Shown in pieces: positions 43,953 to 52,215 of a DNA stretch of 64,000 nucleotides. How positions within the stretch are numbered: the stretch's first letter is position 1; every line of letters begins with the position of its first letter. The translations under genes were made by a program, and so were the position numbers. The stretch is taken from positions 1 through 64,000 of the forward strand of contig NZ_FOFP01000017.1 in assembly GCF_900110925.1 (NCBI RefSeq), in the 5' to 3' direction. The DNA comes from Pseudomonas cuatrocienegasensis. Lineage in GTDB: Bacteria; Pseudomonadota; Gammaproteobacteria; Pseudomonadales; Pseudomonadaceae. The notes beneath the pieces are model-generated. The model searched no databases, had not been told where the DNA came from, and saw only the letters and a program-made list of their open reading frames with translations.

Positions 43953-45110
43953 TCAGGCCGTGCGGCCGCCGAGGGTTTCGGCGACCCAGTCGGCGATGTA
44001 CTGGCCGGCATTGATGGAGTTGTCGAAGCTGGCGTGCTGCACGCCGCCTTCGCGTTCGGTGAAGATCTTCAGTTCGCGTTTCGGGCTGTTGACCAGTTGT
44101 TCGTAGGTGCGCTGGGCCCACTTGAGCGGGATCTGCGAGTCCTTCTCGCCGTGGGTCACCAGGAAGGGCACCTTGATCCGCTCGACCACACCGTCGAGGT
44201 GGACGTTCTCGGCGATCTGCATGAATTCCTCGATGTCCTTGCCGCCCCAGACCCAGCGCACGTGCTCCCAGTAGTGCGGCACCGGCAGGCTGCCTTCGCG
44301 CTCCAGGCGGCGCTTCTGTACTTCGCGCCAGTCGTGGTTGGCGCCCCACACCACACCGCAGGCGAAGCGCGGCTCGAAGGCCACCACGCGCGGGCAGTAG
44401 TAGCCGCCGAGCGATACGCCCTCGCAGCCGATGCGTGTGGCGTCGACGTCGTCGCGTGCCTCCAGCCAGTCGAACACGCGACTGCCCCAGTGTTCGGCGT
44501 CGTAGCGGGCTTTCAGGTCGTGCAGGCGCAGGGCTTCGCCGGTGCCGGGCTGGTCGATGATCAGCGAGGAAACGCCGCGTTTGGCCAGCCAGGCCGGCAA
44601 GCCGACGCGGTATTTCATTTCCTTGGTGGAATCCAGGCCGTTGAGTTGCACCAGCAGTGGAGCCGGGCCGTCGACGCCTTCGGCGCGCACGTAAAGACCG
44701 GAGATCACCTTGCCCTCGTAGGGGATTTCGACGCGCTGGCAGTTTTCCCGGGACAGTTCGATGCCGCGGGCGAAGGTTTCCAGCACGCGCTGGTAAAGCG
44801 CCTGGCGGCCAGGGGCGCCGTGGGCCTGCAGGCGTTCGCAGGTCAGGTAATAGGTCGCGGCGCGGTTGTACTTTTCACCGGCGGACAGCAGGCGGCCGCG
44901 GTCTTCATCTTCGCGGGCCAGCTCGCAGAGCTTGTCGGCCATCTTCGACCAGGTTTCACGGAAGGCCTGGGTGCCGGCGGCGTCCGGCTGGGTGGCAGCG
45001 TCCTTCAAGGGGTCGCACATCTCGGCGATCTCGCCGATGCGCGCGCCCATCTCGATGGCGAGATTCACCGAAAGGTCCCAGACATAGTTGGTGGGGAAAT
45101 AGCGAAACAT
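43953..45110 (-). CDS. Alpha/beta hydrolase (C-C hydrolase type, DHPON hydrolase-like)
   Basis: A 385-residue hydrolase with an N-terminal helical segment (about 1-120) and a core containing nucleophile Ser233 (EGVSLGGYY), Asp324 (THGEKDSQ) and His359 (GVQHASF). The length and N-terminal extension resemble 2,6-dihydroxypseudooxynicotine hydrolase relatives, which break a C-C bond next to a ring. The start at 45110 (MFRYFPTNYVWDLS) is preferred; upstream in-frame sequence lacks family similarity. It is co-transcribed with the extradiol-type dioxygenase. Confidence 0.83.
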   Translation of the reverse strand: MFRYFPTNYVWDLSVNLAIEMGARIGEIAEMCDPLKDAATQPDAAGTQAFRETWSKMADKLCELAREDEDRGRLLSAGEKYNRAATYYLTCERLQAHGAPGRQALYQRVLETFARGIELSRENCQRVEIPYEGKVISGLYVRAEGVDGPAPLLVQLNGLDSTKEMKYRVGLPAWLAKRGVSSLIIDQPGTGEALRLHDLKARYDAEHWGSRVFDWLEARDDVDATRIGCEGVSLGGYYCPRVVAFEPRFACGVVWGANHDWREVQKRRLEREGSLPVPHYWEHVRWVWGGKDIEEFMQIAENVHLDGVVERIKVPFLVTHGEKDSQIPLKWAQRTYEQLVNSPKRELKIFTEREGGVQHASFDNSINAGQYIADWVAETLGGRTA

Positions 45111-45359
45111 ATTGTTGTTTTCCTTAGTGCGTTCCAGGTGGCGGCCAGACCCGGCATCAACAGGATTGGGCAGGAACACAGCGGTCTGGCAGGTGGGCCG
45201 GCCCCTGGTTGTTTCGCCTGAAATGATCGCAACGCGAGCGATAGGGCGGCGAACGCCAACCCGCAGGGAAGCCGGCCAGGTCAAGCTCGCATGGGGCTAG
45301 GGATTCAACAAATCGCTTGTTCGGATGCCAGGCATCGGCCAGCGCGATACCTGCGACGG

Positions 45360-46283
45360 TCAGGCGATGACGGCGGAGCCGGGGCGGCTGGTCATGTCCA
45401 CCAGCTTCTCGCGTAGCCAGCGCAACATGGGGTCACGGTCCAGACTGCGGTGCCAGCTCATGTGCTCCTGCATCGTCGGCAGCTCCACCGGCGGCGGCAG
45501 AATGCGCAGCGGCAGGCTGCGGGCGTAGAGTTGGGCCAGGCGGTTGTGCATGGTGGCGATACGTCGGGTGCCGATCACCAGTTGGGGCAGGGTGTTGAAG
45601 TCATGGGTCAGCACTTCCAGGCGGCGTTTGCAGCCGTACTGGCTCATAAACCACTCCTCGATGCCGAGTGTGCGATTACGCCCGAAGGCGACGCCGACAT
45701 GGCCCATGTCCATGTACTGCTCCAGGGTCAGGCGCTCGCCAATCTCCTGGTTGTCGGCGCACACCACGCACACATGCTGCTCGTCGAAGAGCAATTGCGA
45801 AGGGTGTTCCTTGGCGATGAAATGCTCGGGCGCGATCATCAGGTCAACCTCGCCGCGCATAAGCATCTCCGTGGCGGTTTCACCGGGGCTGAGCAGTTCG
45901 AAGGTGATGTGCGGTGCCTGCTGGTTGACCTCGCGGACCACCTCTGCAAAGAGCACGCTGATCAGGTAATCCGATGCCATGACGCGAAAATGCCGCTTGC
46001 TGTCGGCGATGTCATGGACGGGTTTGGCGGTGATCGAGGTCTGGATTTTCAGCAGCACTTCGCGCACTGGAATTTCCAGTTCCTTGGCCAGCGGCGTGGG
46101 CATCATCTTGCGGCCAACCTGCACCAGCAGGTCGTCCTCGAAGTAGGTGCGCAGTCGGCCCAACACACCGCTGGTGGCTGATTGGGTCATGTGCAGGCGG
46201 GCGGCAGCGCGGGTGATGTTTTGCTCTTCCAGCAGCACATCCAGCGCCACCAGGAGGTTCAGATCCAGGTGCTTGAAACGCAT
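45360..46283 (-). CDS. LysR-family regulator (NahR/NodD-like branch)
   Basis: A 307-residue LysR protein. N-terminal HLDLNLLVALDVLLEEQNITRAAA-type helix-turn-helix (residues about 5-45), then the effector domain. It is divergent from the FAD monooxygenase gene; the 221-bp spacer holds the palindrome TGACTAACGATTAGTCA. It precedes the hydrolase/dioxygenase operon on the same strand. It probably activates this ring-cleavage pathway in response to its aromatic substrate (inference). Confidence 0.9.
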   Translation of the reverse strand: MRFKHLDLNLLVALDVLLEEQNITRAAARLHMTQSATSGVLGRLRTYFEDDLLVQVGRKMMPTPLAKELEIPVREVLLKIQTSITAKPVHDIADSKRHFRVMASDYLISVLFAEVVREVNQQAPHITFELLSPGETATEMLMRGEVDLMIAPEHFIAKEHPSQLLFDEQHVCVVCADNQEIGERLTLEQYMDMGHVGVAFGRNRTLGIEEWFMSQYGCKRRLEVLTHDFNTLPQLVIGTRRIATMHNRLAQLYARSLPLRILPPPVELPTMQEHMSWHRSLDRDPMLRWLREKLVDMTSRPGSAVIA

Positions 46284-46328
46284 GGCAGGCGACTCTTTTT
46301 GTATTTATTTTCGCGATACCCTGCATCC

Positions 46329-46345
46329 TGACTAACGATTAGTCA
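46329..46345. promoter_or_regulatory. LysR-type palindromic operator
   Basis: TGACTAA-CGA-TTAGTCA, a perfect 7-3-7 inverted repeat with the T-N11-A core of LysR sites. It lies 46 bases before the lysR start and 160 bases before the FAD monooxygenase start. Confidence 0.72.
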
Positions 46346-46504
46346 AATTCTTCGTGCCTTCCTAGCCTTGTCTGCCAAGGGGCACCCTGCGCCTGAATCT
46401 GCACGCGTTTCAGCGTCCCGGTCGCCCTTGTATTCGCACTGCTCGCACGGGTTTATCGCGCGCGATTTCCTGTGCGCACCACAACAAAAACAAAGGAAAA
46501 GGTC

Positions 46505-47629
46505 ATGAGCGAAGTCAGCAAGATTCTGATTGTGGGTGGCGGTATTGGTGGCCTGTGCGCGGCCATCGCACTGCGTCGCGAAGGGTTCAGTGTGGACCTG
46601 GTAGAACTCAAATCCGAGTGGACGGTTTACGGCGTCGGCATCATCCAGCAGAGCAACGTGGTGCGTGAGATGGCCAGGCTCGGGGTGCTGCAGCGCTACC
46701 TGGATGCTGCCTATGCGTTCGAGGATGTCGGTATCTACAACCTGCAGGGCATACCCCTGGCACGCATTCCTGGCCAGCGCCTGGCTGGCCCCGCATACCC
46801 CGCCAACGTGGGCATCTCCCGTTTGGCCCTGCATGACGTATTGAGTAGCTCTGCCATTGAGCTGGGCACCCAGGTGCGCCTTGGCCTGAGTATCGAGTCG
46901 TTCGAGCAGGACCCCGACGGCGTTGATGTGCGCTTCACCGATGGCAGCACGGGCCGTTATGACCTGATGGTTGGTGCTGACGGCGTGTACTCGAAAGTCC
47001 GTGGCATGCTGTTTGGCGACAAGTACCAGCCGCGTCATACCGGCCAGTCCGTGTGGCGCTACAACTTCCCGCGTCACCCCTCCATCGACCACCTGGCCAG
47101 CTACACCGGCGCCGAAGGCAATGCCGGTCTGGTGCCGCTGGCCGATAACCTGATGTATATGTTTTCCACCTCCCACGAGCCCGGCAATCCCTGGCTTGAC
47201 CCGAGCCAGTTCGCCGAGTTGATGCGCGACCGCATCAAGAAGATTGGCGGCCTGATCGGCGAGTTGCGTGAGCAGATCACCGACAGCAGCCAGGTGGTGT
47301 ACAAGCCCATGGAAGTGGTGTTTGTCGACGAGTCCTGGTTCAAGGGCCGTGTGCTGCTGATCGGCGATGCGGCTCACGCGACCACGCCACACCTTGGCCA
47401 GGGTGCAGGCATGGCCATCGAAGATGCACTGGTGCTGAGCCTGGAGCTGCTGGGCGATGACCCCATCGAGAGCAAACTGCAGCGCTTTATGCAGCGCCGC
47501 TTCGAGCGCTGCAAATACATCAGCGAGCGGTCGATCCTGGCGGGCGAGCGGGAAATGGCCAAGGACCACAGTTTTGACCGCGTCGGCCTGACCAAAGAGA
47601 TGCTCAGCCGCACCGCCGAGCCGGTCTGA
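46505..47629 (+). CDS. FAD-dependent aromatic monooxygenase
   Basis: A 374-residue class A flavoprotein hydroxylase of the salicylate/3-hydroxybenzoate hydroxylase type. FAD motif ILIVGGGIGGLCAAI at about residues 7-21; second FAD motif RVLLIGDAAHATTPHLGQG near residue 282. The start at 46505 (MSEVSKIL) has an AAGGAAAAGG ribosome site. It would add a hydroxyl to a phenolic acid and so feed the extradiol-type dioxygenase. The LysR palindrome lies in its upstream region. Confidence 0.88.
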   Translation: MSEVSKILIVGGGIGGLCAAIALRREGFSVDLVELKSEWTVYGVGIIQQSNVVREMARLGVLQRYLDAAYAFEDVGIYNLQGIPLARIPGQRLAGPAYPANVGISRLALHDVLSSSAIELGTQVRLGLSIESFEQDPDGVDVRFTDGSTGRYDLMVGADGVYSKVRGMLFGDKYQPRHTGQSVWRYNFPRHPSIDHLASYTGAEGNAGLVPLADNLMYMFSTSHEPGNPWLDPSQFAELMRDRIKKIGGLIGELREQITDSSQVVYKPMEVVFVDESWFKGRVLLIGDAAHATTPHLGQGAGMAIEDALVLSLELLGDDPIESKLQRFMQRRFERCKYISERSILAGEREMAKDHSFDRVGLTKEMLSRTAEPV

Positions 47630-47648
47630 ACCGGGCAACAAACCTCCT

Positions 47649-47681
47649 CGCCTGAGGCGGCTGCAAGGCCGGCCTCAGGCG
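47649..47681. terminator. Hairpin after the FAD monooxygenase gene
   Basis: CGCCTGAGGC pairs perfectly with GCCTCAGGCG across a 13-base loop. No clear T-run follows, so termination is uncertain. Confidence 0.4.
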
Positions 47682-47723
47682 CTCTCCACTGGTCTGCCGC
47701 AATACGCGGGGCATGTGCCTGGC

Positions 47724-48104
47724 ATGAGGTTGTACGTGTCTGCGATCCAGCGAACTTCGGCTTTTCTTTGTCACGACACTGACCTGCTGGAAGGCCAGGC
47801 CAGAGGTTTTGACCCCTGGGAGGAGGGCCGCGACACCGTCGTGGCTCTGCGCTGGCAGGGCCAGTTGCGGGTTTACCGTAATAGCTGTCCGCACTGGCAG
47901 GTACCCATGCAGTACCGCAAGGATCGTTTTATGTCCGGCGATGGCCAGCACATCGTGTGCTTTGCTCACGGAGCATTGTTTCAGCCAGATAGCGGGCTGT
48001 GCGTACAGGGCGCCTGCCTGGGGCAGTCGTTGCAGAGGCTGGAGGCGTCTCTGCGCGATGATGGCAATTGGTGGGTGGTTGGGACTGAGGAGGCTGCTAG
48101 CTAG
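47724..48104 (+). CDS. Rieske 2Fe-2S ferredoxin-like protein
   Basis: A 126-residue small Rieske protein: Cys55-Pro-His57 (NSCPHWQVP) and Cys79-Phe-Ala-His82 (CFAHGALF). A GTG at 47715 is an alternative start. There is no oxygenase or reductase gene next to it, so its partner is unclear; it follows the FAD monooxygenase gene after a hairpin. It could serve a Rieske oxygenase elsewhere or act as an accessory electron carrier. Confidence 0.82.
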   Translation: MRLYVSAIQRTSAFLCHDTDLLEGQARGFDPWEEGRDTVVALRWQGQLRVYRNSCPHWQVPMQYRKDRFMSGDGQHIVCFAHGALFQPDSGLCVQGACLGQSLQRLEASLRDDGNWWVVGTEEAAS

Positions 48105-48164
48105 CTCTGTCGCATCTCTGCAGTGGTTTATGTATAGAGTGCGCTCAACTTAGCCTTTTAGACG

Positions 48165-49526
48165 ATGAGCCCTCCCATGAGTCAACCGCCACAGCCCCAG
48201 GGTGAGCAGGCCCCTGTTTCTGTCAGCCTGTTCCAGGCGTTTGTGTTCTGGCTCAAGCTGGGGTTTATCAGCTTTGGCGGCCCGGCGGGGCAGATTGCCT
48301 TGATGCACCAGGAACTGGTGGAGCGGCGGCGCTGGATTTCCGAGCGGCGGTTTTTGCATGCGCTGAACTACTGCATGCTTTTACCGGGCCCGGAGGCGCA
48401 GCAACTGGCGACCTACATTGGCTGGTTGATGCACCGCACCTGGGGCGGGGTGATTGCTGGGGTGCTGTTCCTGCTGCCGTCGTTGTTTATCCTGATCGGC
48501 CTGTCATGGCTGTATATCGCCTTTGGCGATGTGCCGCTGGTGGCCGGGCTGTTTTACGGAATCAAACCGGCAGTGACCGCCATTGTGGTGCAGGCGGCTT
48601 TTCGTATTGGTTCGCGCACCTTGAAAAACGCCTGGCTGTGGGCGTTGGCCGTGGCGTCGTTCGTCGCTATTTTCGCCCTCAACCTGCCGTTCCCGCTGAT
48701 CGTGCTGGGCGCCGCCGTGCTCGGTTATCTGGGTGGGCGATTGCTGCCGGATCAGTTCAGTCTGGGCGGTGGGCATAGCGGGGCGACAGCCTCCTTCGGC
48801 CCGGCGCTGATCGATGACGCCACGCCGACCCCGGAGCATGCGCGCTTTCGCGGTTCGCGCCTGGCGCTGTTGCTCGCGGTGGGGGCGGTGCTGTGGCTGG
48901 TGCCCATGGGCCTGCTGACGCTGCTGTTCGGCTGGCAGGGCACTTTCACGCAGATGGCCTGGTTCTTTACCAAGGCCGCGCTGCTGACCTTTGGTGGCGC
49001 CTACGCGGTGCTGCCTTATGTGTACCAGGGCGCGGTTAGCCACTATGGCTGGCTGACCCCGACGCAGATGATCGACGGCCTGGCGCTGGGTGAAACCACA
49101 CCGGGGCCGCTGATCATGGTGGTGGCCTTCGTCGGTTTTGTCGGCGCTTATGTGCAGCAGGTGTTCGGCGCCGATCAGGCGTTTGCCGCAGGCGCACTCG
49201 CGGCGGTGTTGGTCACCTGGTTTACCTTTCTGCCGTCGTTCCTGTTTATCCTCGCCGGTGGTCCGCTGGTGGAATCGACCCACAACGAACTGCGCTTTAC
49301 CGCGCCCTTGACCGCCATCACCGCGGCGGTGGTTGGGGTGATCTTCAACCTGGCGCTGTTCTTCGGTTATCACGTGCTCTGGCCGCAAGGCTTTGCTGGG
49401 ACCTTCGATTGGCCGTCAGCGCTGATCGCCCTGGCCGCAGCCGTGGCCTTGCTGCACTTCAAGCGGGGCGTCATCGAAGTGCTGGCCGTGTGCGCGTTGA
49501 TCGGCATGGCCCTGCAGCATCTATAA
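48165..49526 (+). CDS. chrA: Chromate transporter ChrA-like
   Basis: A 453-residue inner-membrane protein made of two homologous CHR domains. The motifs GFISFGGPAGQIALMHQE and PGPEAQQLATYIGW in the first half and TFGGAYAVLPYVYQG and GETTPGPLIM in the second are hallmarks. ChrA exports chromate using the proton gradient. ATG 48165 and 48177 are both possible. It seems unrelated to the aromatic pathways around it and may be a passenger. Followed by a 268-bp spacer with the ech promoter. Confidence 0.88.
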   Translation: MSPPMSQPPQPQGEQAPVSVSLFQAFVFWLKLGFISFGGPAGQIALMHQELVERRRWISERRFLHALNYCMLLPGPEAQQLATYIGWLMHRTWGGVIAGVLFLLPSLFILIGLSWLYIAFGDVPLVAGLFYGIKPAVTAIVVQAAFRIGSRTLKNAWLWALAVASFVAIFALNLPFPLIVLGAAVLGYLGGRLLPDQFSLGGGHSGATASFGPALIDDATPTPEHARFRGSRLALLLAVGAVLWLVPMGLLTLLFGWQGTFTQMAWFFTKAALLTFGGAYAVLPYVYQGAVSHYGWLTPTQMIDGLALGETTPGPLIMVVAFVGFVGAYVQQVFGADQAFAAGALAAVLVTWFTFLPSFLFILAGGPLVESTHNELRFTAPLTAITAAVVGVIFNLALFFGYHVLWPQGFAGTFDWPSALIALAAAVALLHFKRGVIEVLAVCALIGMALQHL

Positions 49527-49578
49527 GGGTCAGCGACACATCCCTGACGTTGCTTATGTAGCCATATAATTAATTTGA

Positions 49579-49586
49579 ATAACTAT
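49579..49586. promoter_or_regulatory. ATAACTAT motif, copy 1 upstream of ech
   Basis: ATAACTAT lies 208 bases before the ech start. The same octamer recurs at 49736 and, inverted, at 56832. Possible regulator site; short, so only suggestive. Confidence 0.3.
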
Positions 49587-49730
49587 GCTGTTCGACTGAG
49601 TGGTGTGCCATTTCGTTGGCTCGCCGAATATCGAAATTCATTATTAACTCGCTGATTTAAGGTGTTTTTTTGACTGATCGAGCCCTCGGCACGGTAGCAG
49701 TTTCGTTCGATTTTTCAGGATAAAGGTTAA

Positions 49731-49759
49731 TTGACATAACTATTTGCCTTGCGTACTGT
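49731..49759 (+). promoter_or_regulatory. Sigma70 promoter of ech-vdh-fcs
   Basis: TTGACA (49731-49736), 17-bp spacer and TACTGT (49754-49759), 35 bases before the ech start. The motif ATAACTAT (49736-49743) overlaps the end of the -35 box, a suitable place for a repressor such as the MarR protein at 54284 (inference). Confidence 0.7.
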
Positions 49760-49794
49760 CGCCCTACGTTCAACCCACATGACGAAGGTGCGAC

Positions 49795-50625
49795 ATGACA
49801 AGTTATGAAGGCCGCTGGCAAACCGTGAAGGTCGAGAATGAAAACGGCATCGGTTGGGTCATCCTCAACCGCCCGGAAAAACGCAACGCCATGAGCCCAA
49901 CCCTGAACCGGGAAATGGTCGATGTACTGGAGACCCTCGAGCAGGATCCAGCCGTGCGCGTGGTGGTGCTGACCGGCGCTGGTGAGTCCTGGACGGCGGG
50001 CATGGACCTCAAGGAATACTTCCGCGAGGTCGATGCCGGCCCGGAAATTCTGCAGGAGAAGATCCGCCGCGAAGCCTCGCAGTGGCAGTGGAAGCTGCTG
50101 CGCATGTACACCAAACCGACCATCGCCATGGTCAACGGCTGGTGCTTCGGTGGCGGTTTCAGCCCGCTGGTGGCGTGCGACCTGGCCATCTGTGCCGATG
50201 AAGCCACCTTCGGCCTGTCGGAAATCAACTGGGGCATCCCGCCGGGCAACCTGGTAAGCAAGGCCATGGCCGATACCTGCGGCCACCGTGCGGCGCTTTA
50301 CTACATCATGACCGGCAAGACCTTCGACGGTAAAAAGGCCGCCGAGATGGGCCTGGTCAACGAAAGTGTGCCGCTGGCGCAACTGCGCGAAGTGACCGTC
50401 GCCCTGGCCGAGAACCTGATGGAGAAAAACCCGGTGGTCATGCGCGCCGCGAAGATCGGCTTCAAGCGCTGCCGCGAGCTGACCTGGGAGCAGAACGAGG
50501 ATTACCTCTACGCCAAGCTCGATCAGTCGCGCCTGCTCGACACAGAAGGGGGCCGCGAGGAGGGCATGAAGCAGTTCCTCGACGACAAGAGCATCAAGCC
50601 CGGTCTGCAAGCCTACAAGCGCTGA
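49795..50625 (+). CDS. ech: Feruloyl-CoA hydratase-lyase (p-hydroxycinnamoyl-CoA hydratase/lyase)
   Basis: A 276-residue crotonase that hydrates feruloyl-CoA and splits it into vanillin and acetyl-CoA; coumaroyl- and caffeoyl-CoA are also substrates of the family. The catalytic residues known for the Pseudomonas enzyme are all present at the same numbers: Ser123 (GFSP), Glu143 (LSEINWG) and Tyr239 (DYLYA). It is first in the operon ech-vdh-fcs with a clear promoter upstream. A small palindrome (GCTGGCGCGCCAGC, 50640-50653) separates it from vdh. Confidence 0.96.
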   Translation: MTSYEGRWQTVKVENENGIGWVILNRPEKRNAMSPTLNREMVDVLETLEQDPAVRVVVLTGAGESWTAGMDLKEYFREVDAGPEILQEKIRREASQWQWKLLRMYTKPTIAMVNGWCFGGGFSPLVACDLAICADEATFGLSEINWGIPPGNLVSKAMADTCGHRAALYYIMTGKTFDGKKAAEMGLVNESVPLAQLREVTVALAENLMEKNPVVMRAAKIGFKRCRELTWEQNEDYLYAKLDQSRLLDTEGGREEGMKQFLDDKSIKPGLQAYKR

Positions 50626-50676
50626 GCACGCGTTAGCGGGCTGGCGCGCCAGCTCGCCTATTCAGGAGAAGGCAGC

Positions 50677-52125
50677 ATGTTCGAAGCATCTTTACTGATT
50701 GGTGGGCAGCGTCGCGCAGCCAGCGATGGGCGTACCTTCGACCGCCACGACCCGCTCACGGGCGCCGTGGTCTCGCGCGTCGCTGCGGCTTCGCTGGAAG
50801 ACGCCGATGCCGCGGTGGCTGCGGCGCAGGCAGCGTTTCCGGCCTGGGCGGCGCTGGCCCCGGGCGAGCGTCGGGCGCGCTTGTTGCGTGCGGCAGACCT
50901 GCTGGAAAGCCGCGCCGAGCAGTTTATGGCCGCCGCCAGCGAGACGGGCGCTGCCGCCAACTGGTACGGCTTTAACGTTCAGCTCGCGGCCGGCACGTTG
51001 CGCGAGGCGGCGTCGATGACCACGCAGATCCAGGGCGACGTGATCCCCTCCAACGTGCCGGGCAACTTCGCCATGGCCTTGCGTCAGCCCTGCGGTGTGG
51101 TGCTGGGGATCGCGCCCTGGAATGCCCCGGTGATTCTCGCCGTGCGCGCCATCGCCATGCCTCTGGCCTGTGGCAATACCGTGGTGCTCAAGTCGTCCGA
51201 GCTGAGCCCCTTCACCCACTGGCTGGTGGGCGACATTCTCGATCAGGCCGGCCTGGGTGCCGGGGTGGTCAACGTGATCAGCAATGCCCCGGCCGACGCT
51301 GCCAGCGTGGTTGAACGATTGGTCGCCAACCCGGCGGTGCGCCGCGTCAACTTTACCGGCTCGACCCATGTCGGGCGGATCATCGGTGAGCTGGCCGCGC
51401 GTCATCTCAAGCCGGCGGTGCTGGAGCTGGGCGGCAAGGCGCCGTTGCTGGTGCTTGACGATGCCGACCTCGATGCGGCGGTCGATGCGACTGTGTTTGG
51501 CGGCTACTTCAACCAGGGGCAGATCTGCATGTCCACCGAGCGTCTACTGGTGGACAGCGCAGTGGCGGATGACTTCGTTGCGCGCCTGGCTGCTCGGGTG
51601 ACTAGGCTCAAGGCCGGCGCGCCGGGCGAGCCGGGTGTGGTGCTGGGCTCGATGGTCGATGCCCGCGCGGTGCAACGTATCGCCGAGCTGGTCGAGGATG
51701 CCGTGAGCAAAGGTGCGCGCCTGGTGGTGGGCGGCGAGCGCAGTGGCAGCGTGATGCAGCCGGTGCTGCTCGACGGCGTCACGGCAGGCATGCGCCTGTA
51801 CCGCGAAGAGTCGTTCGGCCCGCTGGTGGTGGTGATCCGCGCCACGGGCGACGAGGCCTTGCTGGCGTTGGCCAACGATTCGGAGTTCGGCCTGTCCTCG
51901 GCGATCTTCAGTCGCGATATTTCGCGTGCCCTGGCCCTGGCCCAGCGTGTTGAATCAGGCATTTGCCATATCAACAGCGCGACCGTGCACGACGAGCCGC
52001 AGATGCCATTCGGCGGGGTCAAGGCCAGCGGTTACGGCAGCTTTGGCAGCCGTGCGGCGGTGGAGGCCTTCACTCAGCTGCGTTGGGTCACGATCCAGAG
52101 CACGCCGCGGCATTACCCGATCTGA
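50677..52125 (+). CDS. vdh: Vanillin dehydrogenase
   Basis: A 482-residue aldehyde dehydrogenase that oxidises vanillin to vanillate with NAD. Active-site residues Asn149 (PWNAP), Glu250 (LELGGKAP) and Cys284 (GQICMSTER). Placed between ech and fcs, as in other Pseudomonas ferulate operons. Salicylaldehyde dehydrogenases are close relatives, but this context makes vanillin dehydrogenase the best name. A GGAG ribosome site lies before the ATG. Confidence 0.93.
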   Translation: MFEASLLIGGQRRAASDGRTFDRHDPLTGAVVSRVAAASLEDADAAVAAAQAAFPAWAALAPGERRARLLRAADLLESRAEQFMAAASETGAAANWYGFNVQLAAGTLREAASMTTQIQGDVIPSNVPGNFAMALRQPCGVVLGIAPWNAPVILAVRAIAMPLACGNTVVLKSSELSPFTHWLVGDILDQAGLGAGVVNVISNAPADAASVVERLVANPAVRRVNFTGSTHVGRIIGELAARHLKPAVLELGGKAPLLVLDDADLDAAVDATVFGGYFNQGQICMSTERLLVDSAVADDFVARLAARVTRLKAGAPGEPGVVLGSMVDARAVQRIAELVEDAVSKGARLVVGGERSGSVMQPVLLDGVTAGMRLYREESFGPLVVVIRATGDEALLALANDSEFGLSSAIFSRDISRALALAQRVESGICHINSATVHDEPQMPFGGVKASGYGSFGSRAAVEAFTQLRWVTIQSTPRHYPI

Positions 52126-52215
52126 GGCCCCGGCCTCGCGCACTCGACAACAATAAGCTGTGCGTCCGCGCCGCCTGAGGGCTGGTGCGGGACGCCTAGA
52201 TAGAGGACGTGCACC

